From an uncultured Bacteroidales bacterium (lineage in GTDB: Bacteria; Bacteroidota; Bacteroidia; Bacteroidales; FEN-979), in NCBI GenBank assembly GCA_903837605.1, contig CAILVF010000087.1:186001-250000 (forward strand): a DNA stretch of 64,000 nt. Direction: 5' to 3'. Below, piece by piece: positions 1-8,691 of this stretch. A program made the translations under genes and the position numbers. The notes beneath the pieces were generated by a model. It did no database searches and was not told where the DNA came from. It worked only from the letters and a program-made list of their open reading frames with translations. Position 1 is the first letter of the stretch. The number at the start of each line of letters is the position of its first letter.

Positions 1-522
1 GCAATTATTGCCAATTATTACAGAAACCGTACCGGAAGTATTTCCCCAAATAAGCTGAATTGCCGGAGTGTTCTGCCCCGATTGAATTACCGCCCCCGGA
101 GGGACAGTCCATGAATAAGAAGTGGCTCCGATAAATTCATTTACAGAATAATTACAGCTTGAGCCGGAACAAGCCTCAGCCGGACCGTAAACAGCAGAAG
201 GAGGAGGGGGGACTGTTTCCACATAAATCAGGAGGCTGTCGGTAGCTGTATTTGAAAGCTGGTCAGTGACCACCAGATGATACAGAGTATTGACAAGGGG
301 CGTTGCCTGGGGATTCGGACTCTGGGGATTCGACAAACTGGAAGCAGGAGACCATAAGTAAGTGAACGGACCTTGTCCGCCATCAATGGTTACCGACAGC
401 TGGGAATATTGTCCCTGGCAAATCGTATCCGGAACAGCATGAGCTTCTGCGATAAAACGGGTTTGCCCTGACAACTGAACCGACATTGCCAAAAGGAAAA
501 ACAGAAGCGTTGAATATTTCAT
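1..522 (-). CDS. Exported protein with PKD/Ig-like domains (3' end missing)
   Basis: The frame is open from an ATG at 522 to the left edge (174 codons, no stop), so only the N-terminal part is present. It begins with a signal peptide (MKYSTLLFFLLAMSVQLSGQ). The mature part is like the PKD/Ig-like modules of large Bacteroidota surface proteins: a 'DTICQGQYSQLSV' start, 'GGQGPFTYLWSPAS' and a later 'TSYSWTVPPGAVIQSGQ'. Such proteins usually end in a T9SS sorting domain, but that end lies outside the window. A likely -7 element is at 559-566. It is divergent from the sigma factor gene. Its ligand or activity cannot be inferred. Confidence 0.75.
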   Translation of the reverse strand, partial: MKYSTLLFFLLAMSVQLSGQTRFIAEAHAVPDTICQGQYSQLSVTIDGGQGPFTYLWSPASSLSNPQSPNPQATPLVNTLYHLVVTDQLSNTATDSLLIYVETVPPPPSAVYGPAEACSGSSCNYSVNEFIGATSYSWTVPPGAVIQSGQNTPAIQLIWGNTSGTVSVIIGNNC

Positions 523-558
523 ATTTATTTGAACTTATTCCAGGTGTTCGCCTTAATA

Positions 559-566
559 CAAAATTA
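559..566 (-). promoter_or_regulatory. Bacteroidota -7 element for the exported PKD protein
   Basis: On the minus strand the sequence reads TAATTTTG, matching TAnnTTTG, 36 bp before the start codon at 522. The -33 element is weak (TTGG at non-ideal spacing). Confidence 0.4.
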
Positions 567-640
567 CAAAAAAAGGCTGGGCTCCAATAGGTTTTGCAAA
601 TATCCCCGGCATCTTTTTATCACCCTATAATAAAGCATGT

Positions 641-648
641 TATATTTG
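641..648 (+). promoter_or_regulatory. Bacteroidota -7 element for the ECF sigma factor operon
   Basis: TATATTTG matches the TAnnTTTG -7 consensus of the Bacteroidota primary sigma factor and lies 45 bp before the start at 694. A T-rich stretch about 22 bp upstream could be a poor -33 box. This suggests housekeeping transcription of the sigma gene rather than only autoregulation. Confidence 0.5.
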
Positions 649-693
649 TAGAGGGTTTGTAACCTGAAACGAGCATTAACGTCTAAACTCCAC

Positions 694-1260
694 ATGAAAT
701 ACCAGGACGACAATTTCTATATTGAGAGGGTATTGAATGGTGATTCTTCTTCATATGCTGCCCTGGTTTCTAAACACAAGAACCTGGTATTTTCGATCGC
801 TCTTAAAGTATTGAATAACCGTGAGGATGCTGAAGAAATCGCCCAGGATGCGTTTGTAAAGGCTTATCACTCGTTAAAGTCATTTGAGAAAAAATCAAAA
901 TTTTCGACCTGGCTTTACCGGATAGTTTACAATGCAGCCATCTCCAGAACAAGAAAAAGGGTGCTGGATACAACTCCGATGGATAATTATGTGATTAATA
1001 ATTATTCTGAAGAAGATATGCGGCCGGGGGTTGACGAGGTAGATCAAAATGAACAGCAGGTCTTGCTTGGAAAAGCAATGAAAAACCTGTCGGATGAGGA
1101 TAATCTGCTGATCACTTTATTCTACCACGGAAGTAATTCGATTGAAGAAATCAGCAGCATCACGGGCTTGTCTGCTTCAAATGTCAAAGTACGGCTGCAC
1201 CGGATCAGAAAAAAACTGTACGATGATATGAAAACAATGATGGAGCATCGATTGAATTGA
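694..1260 (+). CDS. RNA polymerase ECF-type sigma-70 factor
   Basis: 188 aa, the usual ECF size. Region 2 lies at about residues 14-85, with the core-binding segment NREDAEEIAQDAFVKAYHSL and the -10 recognition stretch FSTWLYRIVYNAAISRTRKR. Region 4 is at about 130-180, with a helix-turn-helix SIEEISSITGLSASNVKVRLHRIRK (motif in parts). It is followed after 18 bp by a small membrane protein that could be its anti-sigma factor. The ECF regulon cannot be told from the sequence. The ATG at 694 has a good -7 element 45 bp upstream. Confidence 0.93.
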   Translation: MKYQDDNFYIERVLNGDSSSYAALVSKHKNLVFSIALKVLNNREDAEEIAQDAFVKAYHSLKSFEKKSKFSTWLYRIVYNAAISRTRKRVLDTTPMDNYVINNYSEEDMRPGVDEVDQNEQQVLLGKAMKNLSDEDNLLITLFYHGSNSIEEISSITGLSASNVKVRLHRIRKKLYDDMKTMMEHRLN

Positions 1261-1278
1261 ATTTTTAATTACACGGAT

Positions 1279-1692
1279 ATGGAAACTGACGATTTGGTAA
1301 ATGATGATTTTCTGGCGGATCTTTTGAGAAAGATGCCATTGGAAACTCCTTCTGATGAGTTCATTAATAAAGTGATGGCCGGGATAGAACCACTGCCCGT
1401 CCTCGTTAACGAAAAAAAGCCCTACTTTTTGTGGGTCAAATCATCCATACCTTTTATTGGCCTGGGAATGTTTGTATTGCTGATCATTTTTTCTTCTGAT
1501 ATTCCGTACCTGAATCTCAATTATGGCAGGGATTATTTTTCATTGATTTTCATTAAAGCATTCCAGCCTTTTATCGTTTCAATGAAAGCACTGCTTTCGT
1601 CAAAATTCATCACTTATTCTTTGCTTATTGGGGTCTCGGCCGGATTTCTTTTCATTGTCGATAAATTATTCTCACGCAGGTTTGCTGCCTGA
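1279..1692 (+). CDS. Small membrane protein, putative anti-sigma factor
   Basis: 137 aa. An acidic N-terminal cytoplasmic part (residues 1-45, 'FLADLLRKMPLETPSDEFIN') is followed by two hydrophobic segments at about 53-78 (FIGLGMFVLLIIFSSDIPYL) and 108-128 (FITYSLLIGVSAGFLFIVD). This layout, 18 bp after an ECF sigma gene, is typical for Bacteroidota membrane anti-sigma factors, but there is no zinc-binding HxxxCxxC motif and I do not recognise the family. The role is inferred from position only. Confidence 0.6.
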   Translation: METDDLVNDDFLADLLRKMPLETPSDEFINKVMAGIEPLPVLVNEKKPYFLWVKSSIPFIGLGMFVLLIIFSSDIPYLNLNYGRDYFSLIFIKAFQPFIVSMKALLSSKFITYSLLIGVSAGFLFIVDKLFSRRFAA

Positions 1693-1705
1693 ATTCATTT
1701 AACAG

Positions 1706-2584
1706 ATGATCCCTGGCCAGATACAACAAGCTTTATCTGCATTTTTTCATCAACAACAACATGTTGATTTTCAAATACTATCGTCAAGGCCACTTGGAGG
1801 CGGTTCAATCAATGAGGTCCACGTTCTAAAAACTACTCTTGGGCCGTTCTGCCTGAAGTATAATAACAATGCTTCCTTCCCAAAAATGTTTGAGACTGAA
1901 GCCAGGGGCCTTAAGCTTCTAACCGAGGCCAGGACAATAAGGGTTCCGAAGGTCATACTTCAAAGCGATCTTTCGGATTATTCATTTATTCTTTTGGAGT
2001 TTATTGATCCGACACATCCGTCGAATGAGTTCTTTAAGGATTTTGGAAGGAGCCTGGCCCGTCTTCACAGGAGTAAAAGCGAATTATACGGGTTGGATTA
2101 TAATAATTATATGGGCTCACTTTCCCAGAACAATTGTTATCATACCGACTGGGTAGATTTTTTTGTTGAGGAGAGGCTCGATAAACAGGTTAAACTTGCC
2201 ATGCATAAAGGTTTGCTGGACCAATCGGGAGAAAGGCTTTTTGAAAATCTATACCTGAGGCTTTCGGAACTTCTTCCTGAAGAGCCGGCCTGCCTGGTCC
2301 ACGGCGACCTGTGGAGCGGGAATTTCATAGTATCGGAAAATGGGAAAGCCTGCCTCATCGATCCTGCTGTTTATTATGGCAACCGGGAGGTTGATCTTGC
2401 CATGTCAACCCTGTTCGGAGGCTTCAGCCCTGAATTCTACAATTCGTACCATGAAGAATATCCGCTGATACCTGGTTGGAAAGAGAGGCTTGATCTGTAT
2501 AATCTTTATCCCCTGCTGATCCACCTTAATCTTTTTGGAAGCAGTTACCTCGGATCAATTTTGAGTATTTTGCGAAGATTCTGA
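1706..2584 (+). CDS. Fructosamine kinase family protein
   Basis: 292 aa, normal for the fructosamine-3-kinase/ketosamine-3-kinase family (APH-like kinase fold), which phosphorylates sugar adducts on protein amines so that they decay. Visible motifs are a glycine-rich ATP loop (PLGGGSINEVHVLKT), the catalytic loop CLVHGDLWSGNF with the Asp, and the metal-binding LIDPAVYYGNREVDLAMS. It starts 13 bp after the putative anti-sigma gene, so it may be in the same transcript. Its 3' end overlaps the opposite-strand lutB-like gene by 30 bp (2555-2584). Confidence 0.92.
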   Translation: MIPGQIQQALSAFFHQQQHVDFQILSSRPLGGGSINEVHVLKTTLGPFCLKYNNNASFPKMFETEARGLKLLTEARTIRVPKVILQSDLSDYSFILLEFIDPTHPSNEFFKDFGRSLARLHRSKSELYGLDYNNYMGSLSQNNCYHTDWVDFFVEERLDKQVKLAMHKGLLDQSGERLFENLYLRLSELLPEEPACLVHGDLWSGNFIVSENGKACLIDPAVYYGNREVDLAMSTLFGGFSPEFYNSYHEEYPLIPGWKERLDLYNLYPLLIHLNLFGSSYLGSILSILRRF

Positions 2585-3952
2585 CCTTTCGTTCCAGAGT
2601 TCCTTAAAGCTCTTTGTGGCAACTTTTGGCAATACCCTTCTGGGTCCCCACAATTTTTTCCCAAACCTGTTGATGAGGCGGTTTTTAAGTTTACTTCCCG
2701 GTTTGTCGAGCATCCACCGGTGCATCATGACTACTTTCCAACCTTTATTTACCTGCCGCCAGAAAAAAGAAATATGTTTCTTTGAGACTGCTTCAGCCCG
2801 GTTGTGAAGTAAAAGTTCATGCAAAGGGATTTTAACAGGGCAGACTTCAGTACATTTTCCACAGAGGCTGGAAGCGAAACTAAGATGGTGATATTCCCTG
2901 AACCCTTTAAAATGAGGCGATATGACAGAACCAATAGGCCCGGAATAGGTTGCTCCATAGGTATATCCTCCAACACTTTTATAAACAGGGCATCCGTTCA
3001 GGCATGCACCGCAACGGATGCACGATAAAGCCCTTCTTTGTTCCTTCAATTTCAGAACGTCAGTGCGGTGATTATCGAGCAGGATCACATACATCTCTTC
3101 CGGTCCGTCGATTTCCCATTCTGTTTTCGGACCCAGTAAAATATTATTATAAACCGTAATATGCTGGCCTGTTCCGTGATGGGCGAGGAGGGGAAGGAAG
3201 AGATCAAGATCATCCAGTGAAGGAATGATCTTTTCAATCCCGACGACAGCTATATGTATACGGGGAAATGCAATGGACAGCAAGCCGTTTCCTTCGTTCT
3301 CGGTAAGCACTACGGCACCCATATCGGCAACAAGAAAATTTCCCCCGGTTATTCCAACATCGGCCCTTATAAACTCCTTGCGCAACTTGTCTCGCACAAA
3401 CAAAGTTATTTCCTCGGGTTTACTGTTTTCAGGCATGCCGAATTTCTCATGAAAGAGCTGGGCCACGTCTTCTTTGGATTTGTGCATGGCCGGAGTAACA
3501 ATATGGTATGGTTTTTCGCCGGCAACCTGAACAATAAACTCTCCCAGGTCGGTTTCGAAAACTTCCCTTTTGTTCTTCTCGAGAACTTCATTGATCTCAA
3601 TTTCTTCTGAGATCATCGACTTTTGCTTGACTATAACCTGGGCTTTTGCTTTTTTTATAATATTCAGGATCTCTTTTTGTGCTTCTTTTTCACCAGTAGC
3701 CCATATGACCTTGCCACCCCTGCGCTCAAAATTATTCTCGAATTCAACAAGGTATTTATCGAGGTTATTGATAACCTTGTACTTAATATTTGCAGCCTTT
3801 CTTTTTGCCAGCTCAAGATTTGCAAACTGGCTTAACCCCCTGGCTACAGCAGCATCATATTTCCCTATGTTAAAATTCAAACGACGCCTCTGCTCTTTAT
3901 CAAAAGCCCGCTTTTTTGCATCTTCAATAAATTTATGATGTGCCTGGTTCAT
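2555..3952 (-). CDS. lutB: LutB/YkgF-type iron-sulfur protein (lactate utilisation)
   Basis: 465 aa, matching LutB/LldF-type proteins of the LutABC L-lactate oxidation complex. The LUD domain covers about residues 60-300 (ADVGITGGNFLVADMGAVVL, then LPLLAHHGTGQHITVY). Two 4Fe-4S motifs follow: CIRCGACLNGCPVYK and CGKCTEVCPVKIP. A C-terminal LutB-like tail follows. LutA and LutC are not adjacent. The upstream partner is rpiB, 8 bp away and in the same direction, so the two are probably co-transcribed. The family call is firm; lactate as the substrate is inferred from the family. Confidence 0.88.
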   Translation of the reverse strand: MNQAHHKFIEDAKKRAFDKEQRRRLNFNIGKYDAAVARGLSQFANLELAKRKAANIKYKVINNLDKYLVEFENNFERRGGKVIWATGEKEAQKEILNIIKKAKAQVIVKQKSMISEEIEINEVLEKNKREVFETDLGEFIVQVAGEKPYHIVTPAMHKSKEDVAQLFHEKFGMPENSKPEEITLFVRDKLRKEFIRADVGITGGNFLVADMGAVVLTENEGNGLLSIAFPRIHIAVVGIEKIIPSLDDLDLFLPLLAHHGTGQHITVYNNILLGPKTEWEIDGPEEMYVILLDNHRTDVLKLKEQRRALSCIRCGACLNGCPVYKSVGGYTYGATYSGPIGSVISPHFKGFREYHHLSFASSLCGKCTEVCPVKIPLHELLLHNRAEAVSKKHISFFWRQVNKGWKVVMMHRWMLDKPGSKLKNRLINRFGKKLWGPRRVLPKVATKSFKELWNERSESSQNTQN

Positions 3953-3960
3953 CCTTGGAT

Positions 3961-4410
3961 TTATAAGATTTGGGATATTTTTTCTACTCTCCTCAAATGC
4001 CTTCCGCCTTCAAAATCAGTATCAAGAAAGATCTGTACAAACCTGAGAGCCTGTTCTGAACTTATATACCTTGCAGGCAATGAGATAATATTTGCATCAT
4101 TATGCTGGCGGGCAAGCTTTGTGATCTCTTCATTCCAACATACAGCAGCTCGTACATTCCTGTATTTATTGGCCACCATTGCAACGCCGTTTCCGCTTCC
4201 GCAGATTATGATCCCTCTTTGAATTTCATTCCTGTTTACAGCATCAGCTAAAGGATGTATAGGATCGGGGTAATCCATACTTTCTTCCGAACCTGTACCA
4301 AAATCAATTACAGTATATTGCCGTTTATCCAGATAGTCCTTTAAATACTCCTTAAATTTATACCCTGCATGATCAGATCCTATGGCAATCTTTTTCAGAG
4401 AATCAAGCAT
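3961..4410 (-). CDS. rpiB: Ribose-5-phosphate isomerase B
   Basis: Interconverts ribose-5-phosphate and ribulose-5-phosphate in the pentose phosphate pathway. I start it at the ATG at 4410 (MLDSLKKIAIGSDHAGYKF), giving 149 aa, because family members begin just before the KIAIGSDHAG strand; an upstream in-frame ATG at 4467 would add an unlike 19-residue leader. The active-site Cys lies in IIICGSGNGVAMVANKY and the conserved RAAVCWN and ARQHNDANIISLP blocks are present. It is followed after 8 bp by the lutB-like gene. Confidence 0.93.
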   Translation of the reverse strand: MLDSLKKIAIGSDHAGYKFKEYLKDYLDKRQYTVIDFGTGSEESMDYPDPIHPLADAVNRNEIQRGIIICGSGNGVAMVANKYRNVRAAVCWNEEITKLARQHNDANIISLPARYISSEQALRFVQIFLDTDFEGGRHLRRVEKISQIL

Positions 4411-4865
4411 TGTTAATTGTTTTTTTACAAAAGTAATCATAATGAAATCAAAATGAAGTAAAAGCAAAAATTATGAAGTATTATCTGCCTTAAGATCAAA
4501 ATTTTAAAATTTACACATCCGATTGTTGACAACTGAGTATTTTTGTTTCAAACTTTTATTAAAATATTGAGGTTTTCTATTTTCTCCTCTTATTTCGTTT
4601 ATAACTAAAAGTTAGCAGGTGTTTATCATTTTGTGTTAACATGATTTTTCAATAAAACTTTCATGTTTTTATTCACCTTCAAAGAAATTGACAATTGTTA
4701 AAAAACAAAACAAAACACTGTAATACAATAAACTATACTTAAATATGTTTAAGTAACACTGTTAATTCAATGTTGATTTTTTATAATCCTAATTTTTAGT
4801 GCTTTTTTAATCAACCGTTTCAACAGCTATTATAAATAACAATAAAAAGAATCTTTATTATTAAT
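4411..4865. other. AT-rich gene-free gap between divergent rpiB and nadA
   Basis: About 455 bp, much richer in A/T than the neighbouring genes, with many short A and T runs. It must hold the promoters for both divergent genes. The only TAnnTTTG match I see is TATTTTTG at 4538-4545 (plus strand), 320 bp from nadA and without a -33 box. I found no ORF, no RNA gene, no DnaA-box cluster and no convincing terminator. Confidence 0.6.
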
Positions 4866-5804
4866 ATGAAAACTATATCAGATCAAAATATTATCGATAA
4901 TATTTTAAAATTAAAAAAAGATAAAAATGCTGTTATCCTGGCTCATTATTACCAGGTACCTGAAATACAGGATATTGCAGATTTTATCGGTGACAGCCTT
5001 CAGCTTTCCCAAAATGCTAAAGAAACTGATGCTGATATCATTGTGTTTGCCGGCGTTCATTTTATGGCTGAAACTGCTAAAATTTTAAATCCGCAAAAAA
5101 AAGTTCTGCTGCCCGATCTTGATGCAGGATGTTCTCTGGCTGATTCGTGTCCTCCCGATAAATTTAAAAGATTTAAAGAAGAACACCCCCTGCATAAAGT
5201 TATTTCATATATAAATTGTTCCGCCCAGATCAAAGTTTTGTCTGACGTTATTTGTACTTCAAGCAATGCTGTAAAAATTGTTGAATCGTTTCCTAAAGAC
5301 CAGAAGCTTATTTTTGCGCCGGATAAAAACCTTGGAGGATATATAAACCAGATCACCGGAAGGAATATGGTGTTATGGAATGGAAGCTGTGAGGTTCATG
5401 ATATTATCAAGGCGGAAGAGGTTATTCGGTTAAAAAAGGAGAACCCTGATGCAAAGCTGCTTGCGCATCCCGAATGCAAGGATATTATTCTTCAACTGGC
5501 CGATTTTGTTGGCTCTACGACAGCCTTATTGAATTTTTCCATAAAAGACAAGGCAAATAAATTCATCGTGGCTACTGAAACAGGTATATTACACCAGATG
5601 AAGAAATCGTCACCCGGTAAAGAATTCATCATTGTGCCCACCGATGAGAAATGTTCCTGTAATGATTGTCCATACATGAAGCTGAATACGCTCGAAAAGC
5701 TGTACCTTAGCATGAAGAATGAAAAACCGGAAATCAGCCTGCCTGCCGAATTGATAGAAGCAGCCAGAAAGCCGATACTTAAAATGCTGGAACTTTCTTC
5801 ATAA
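4866..5804 (+). CDS. nadA: Quinolinate synthase A
   Basis: 312 aa, the normal short form. It condenses iminoaspartate with dihydroxyacetone phosphate to quinolinate for NAD synthesis and carries a 4Fe-4S cluster. Seen: [20 protein letters not shown] at the N-terminus, [17 protein letters not shown] with the first cluster Cys, [28 protein letters not shown], and the C-terminal [14 protein letters not shown] with the last Cys. nadB and nadC are not adjacent, which is unusual since they are often neighbours. A MORN protein follows after 8 bp and may be co-transcribed. Confidence 0.95.
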   Translation: MKTISDQNIIDNILKLKKDKNAVILAHYYQVPEIQDIADFIGDSLQLSQNAKETDADIIVFAGVHFMAETAKILNPQKKVLLPDLDAGCSLADSCPPDKFKRFKEEHPLHKVISYINCSAQIKVLSDVICTSSNAVKIVESFPKDQKLIFAPDKNLGGYINQITGRNMVLWNGSCEVHDIIKAEEVIRLKKENPDAKLLAHPECKDIILQLADFVGSTTALLNFSIKDKANKFIVATETGILHQMKKSSPGKEFIIVPTDEKCSCNDCPYMKLNTLEKLYLSMKNEKPEISLPAELIEAARKPILKMLELSS

Positions 5805-5812
5805 TCAAATAG

Positions 5813-7378
5813 ATGAATCGATTTCTGAACATTTTTTCCTGTCTCACTCTTACTTTTTTTATTGTGCTGGTTGTTTCTGTACATGCGCAGAAGAATGATA
5901 CCGTGTTGAAAAACGGTTACCAGAAATTTACTTATCCCGGCGGCAAACTTTCCACTGAAGGGCTCATCAGGGAAGGGAAGCCCGACGGATACTGGAAATC
6001 ATATTATGAAAACGGAAAAATAAAGTCAGAAGGAAACCGAAAAGATTTTGAAATAGATTCCCTGTGGAAGTTTTATAATGAGGAAGGAAAGCTCATTCTC
6101 GAAATAAACTATAAAAAAGGGAAAAAGAACGGGATTAGGACCAGTTACCTCGACAAGGAAACTATCAGGGAAAACTACAAGAATGACATTAAAGACGGGT
6201 ACACCAGGTATTATTACCCTGACGGAGGATTAAAACTGGAGATCCCCTTTGTTAAGGGCGTGGAACAGGGTTTTGGAAAAGAATATGCGACTGATGGAAC
6301 GATTATTACGCTTACGGAATATAAAAAAGGGTTTATCGTAGATCGTCTCAGGATAAATCGCAGAGACAAGAACAACCTGAAACAGGGTAAATGGTTTTTA
6401 TTTTATGAAAACGGTAACATCAAGCAGGAGGGCACTTACCTTGACGATAAAAAAGACGGATATTTCAAGGATTATACCGAAACCGGGGACCTCCTGAAGA
6501 TCAGCAAATATTTAATGGGCGAGCTTCAACCCGATGCAGAGGAAATCGCAAAACTTAAAGTAAAGAATGAATATTATCCCGACGGGAAGCTGAAATTATC
6601 GGCGATGTACCGTAACGAAAGCCCTGAAGGCATATGGAGGGAATACAAACCCGACGGAACCATTGAGAGATCTCTCATGTATCATAACGGTATTATTACG
6701 GGGGAAGGGAATGTTCTTGATGACGGGAATAAGGACGGGCCCTGGAAGGAGTTCTTTGCAGATGGGACTTTGAAATCCGAAGGCAATTATGCAGATGGAA
6801 AGCCTGTTGGAGATTGGAAATACTTTCATCTGAACGGAAAGACGGAACAGATCGGCAAATTCAACAAACAGGGAAAACCAGAAGGCAAATGGAAATGGTT
6901 TTATGAAGATGGTAAATTGCTCAGGGAAGAGAATTACCGTAATGGCTTAAGGGACGGGCTGCTCAGTGAATACGACGAAGAAGGGACGCTGATCCAGGAA
7001 GGGGAGTTTGTAAACGGAGAAGAGGACGGACCATGGTTCTATCTTACAGGTAATGACTATGTAAGAGGAACTTTCAGGGATGGATTGCGCACAGGTATGT
7101 GGTATACTTACTCCCTTGTCAGAAATGCTGAAAAGACCGATTCCCTGCTGATGTTTAAAGGCAATTTTATTGACGACCTGCCCGACGGTAAACATATCTG
7201 GTTTTGGGATAACGGGAAGGTGCATGACGAAGGGTTTTTTGTAATGGGGAAGAAAGAAGGCGAATGGGTTATCAATAATTCAGACGGAACGCTTTTTCTT
7301 GTTATCACTTTCAAAGACGGAGTTGAAATCCGGTTTGATGGTGTAAGGATAAAACCCCCGTTCGGTACGGAGGAATAA
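5813..7378 (+). CDS. Exported MORN-repeat protein (YwqK-like)
   Basis: 521 aa. A signal peptide (residues 1-25, ending VVSVHAQ) is followed by about 20 tandem MORN/YwqK-type units of 20-25 residues, with signatures such as YYENGKIKSEG, YYPDGGLKLE, FFADGTLKSEG and FYEDGKLLREE. MORN repeats form an elongated beta-sheet scaffold; the family is common and exported in Bacteroidota, but its ligand is unknown. No sorting domain or lipobox is visible, so it is probably periplasmic. Annotation pipelines often call such proteins 'YwqK family antitoxin'; nothing here supports an antitoxin role. Confidence 0.85.
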   Translation: MNRFLNIFSCLTLTFFIVLVVSVHAQKNDTVLKNGYQKFTYPGGKLSTEGLIREGKPDGYWKSYYENGKIKSEGNRKDFEIDSLWKFYNEEGKLILEINYKKGKKNGIRTSYLDKETIRENYKNDIKDGYTRYYYPDGGLKLEIPFVKGVEQGFGKEYATDGTIITLTEYKKGFIVDRLRINRRDKNNLKQGKWFLFYENGNIKQEGTYLDDKKDGYFKDYTETGDLLKISKYLMGELQPDAEEIAKLKVKNEYYPDGKLKLSAMYRNESPEGIWREYKPDGTIERSLMYHNGIITGEGNVLDDGNKDGPWKEFFADGTLKSEGNYADGKPVGDWKYFHLNGKTEQIGKFNKQGKPEGKWKWFYEDGKLLREENYRNGLRDGLLSEYDEEGTLIQEGEFVNGEEDGPWFYLTGNDYVRGTFRDGLRTGMWYTYSLVRNAEKTDSLLMFKGNFIDDLPDGKHIWFWDNGKVHDEGFFVMGKKEGEWVINNSDGTLFLVITFKDGVEIRFDGVRIKPPFGTEE

Positions 7379-7418
7379 ATTCATTCCGGCGAAATTGCCG
7401 GTTATTAAATTTACAAAG

Positions 7419-8672
7419 ATGGAAAAGAGAACACCGGGGCAGGGGGGCAGGGGCAGGCCTGCAGGAAAACCCAGAACAGAACGCAGACCGAGAAATGAAG
7501 GTAAGGTAAAAAGGGAAACCCCGGAAAGAAGGCCCGAAAGACGTGATAAGCCCCAAGGCAAGCCCTGGGAAGAACGCCGACCCAAAAGGGAAGACACAGG
7601 CCGGGGCGAACGTCCCGAAAGACGGGATAAACCCGAAGGCAAACCCTGGGCTGAACGCCGACCCAAAAGGGAGGACACAGGCCGGGGCGAACGTCCCGAA
7701 AGACGGGATAAGCCCGAAGGCAAACCCTGGGCCGAACGCCGACCCAAAAGGGAGGATACAGGCCGGGGCGAACGTCCCGAAAGACGGGACAAACCCGAAG
7801 GCAAACCCTGGGCCGAACGCCGACCCAAAAGGGAAGACACAGGCCGGGGTGAACGTCCCGAAAGACGGGATAAGCCCGGATCAAAACCCTGGGAAGATAA
7901 AAAGCCCAGGGACTACTCTAAGCCAAAACCCTATCGAAAAGAATCCCCGAAAGAAGGCCTGATCAGGCTGAACAAATACATTGCCAATTCGGGAGTGTGT
8001 TCCCGCCGCGAAGCAGATAAACTGATAATCGCCGGAGTGGTCAGGGTTAATGGCAAAGTAGTAACAGAACTTGGAAGTAAAGTATCGCCTGGCGATAAGG
8101 TACAGTACGAGGAACAAACCATCAGCAAGGAAAGAACAAAATACATACTGCTGAATAAACCTAAAGGGTATATCACCACAGTCGACGATCCGGAAAAACG
8201 AAAAACCGTAATGAGCCTTATAGAGGGAGCTTGCAAGGAGAGGGTATACCCTGTGGGCCGTCTCGACAGGAATACAACGGGATTATTGCTATTTACAAAC
8301 GACGGAGCTATTGCAAAAAAACTGACTCATCCTAAGTACGGAGTGAAGAAAATTTATCATGTTGAACTTGAAACTTCTTTGACAAAGAATGACCTGGAAA
8401 AGATCAGGGCAGGACTGGAACTGGAAGACGGGCTTGTTGAAGTTGATAAAATTGAATACATTGAAGATTCCAAATCCAAGAAAGAGCTGGGCGTGGAGTT
8501 GCATTCCGGGAAAAACCGTGTCATCAGGAGGATATTTGAGCACCTGGAGTATAAAGTCACAAGACTTGACAGGGTTTACTATGCAGGGCTGACCAAAAAA
8601 AATCTTCCACGCGGCCATTGGCGCATACTCGACGAACAAGAAGTAAATATGTTAAAAATGATAAGATCCTGA
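7419..8672 (+). CDS. RluB/RsuA-family rRNA pseudouridine synthase with repetitive basic N-terminus
   Basis: 417 aa from the ATG at 7419 (MEKRTPGQGGRGR); a TTG at 7395 in the same frame is less likely. The N-terminal 170 residues are a very basic, disordered tail with four 27-residue repeats. Then comes an S4 RNA-binding domain (RLNKYIANSGVCSRREADKL) and the pseudouridine synthase domain with catalytic Asp in VGRLDRNTTGLLLFTNDG. Family members modify 23S or 16S rRNA; the exact site (RluB, RluE or RsuA type) cannot be fixed by eye. The catalytic half is normal in length and only the tail is unusual. The following response regulator starts 19 bp downstream. Confidence 0.9.
   Translation: MEKRTPGQGGRGRPAGKPRTERRPRNEGKVKRETPERRPERRDKPQGKPWEERRPKREDTGRGERPERRDKPEGKPWAERRPKREDTGRGERPERRDKPEGKPWAERRPKREDTGRGERPERRDKPEGKPWAERRPKREDTGRGERPERRDKPGSKPWEDKKPRDYSKPKPYRKESPKEGLIRLNKYIANSGVCSRREADKLIIAGVVRVNGKVVTELGSKVSPGDKVQYEEQTISKERTKYILLNKPKGYITTVDDPEKRKTVMSLIEGACKERVYPVGRLDRNTTGLLLFTNDGAIAKKLTHPKYGVKKIYHVELETSLTKNDLEKIRAGLELEDGLVEVDKIEYIEDSKSKKELGVELHSGKNRVIRRIFEHLEYKVTRLDRVYYAGLTKKNLPRGHWRILDEQEVNMLKMIRS
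7572..7895 (+). repeat. 81-bp tandem repeat (four copies) inside the pseudouridine synthase gene
   Basis: Copies begin at 7572, 7653, 7734 and 7815, exactly 81 bp apart, and are nearly identical at DNA level. Each codes for a 27-residue unit rich in Arg, Lys, Glu, Pro and Gly (ERRPKREDTGRG, then ERPERRDKPEGKPW). A partial, more diverged copy precedes them from about 7529. Because the period is a multiple of three and the DNA lacks stops, long false frames appear on both strands. Copy number probably varies between strains by slippage. Confidence 0.95.
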
Positions 8673-8691
8673 ACCAACTCAGCTGAACAGA

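Noticed and set aside
4538..4545. Promoter of nadA at TATTTTTG
   Set aside because: It is 320 bp away from the start, in AT-rich DNA where chance matches are common, and has no -33 box.
4411..4865. Replication origin in the AT-rich gap
   Set aside because: No cluster of DnaA boxes (TTATnCACA type) and no dnaA or dnaN beside it.
5813..7378. Toxin-antitoxin role of the MORN protein
   Set aside because: The YwqK antitoxin label is only a family name. The protein has a signal peptide and no toxin gene is adjacent.
7280..7962. Long frames on both strands over the 81-bp repeats, up to 186 aa on the minus strand
   Set aside because: They result from the stop-free 81-bp repeat. The plus-strand frame has a continuous S4 and pseudouridine synthase domain and fits the neighbours; the others contain only repeated low-complexity sequence.
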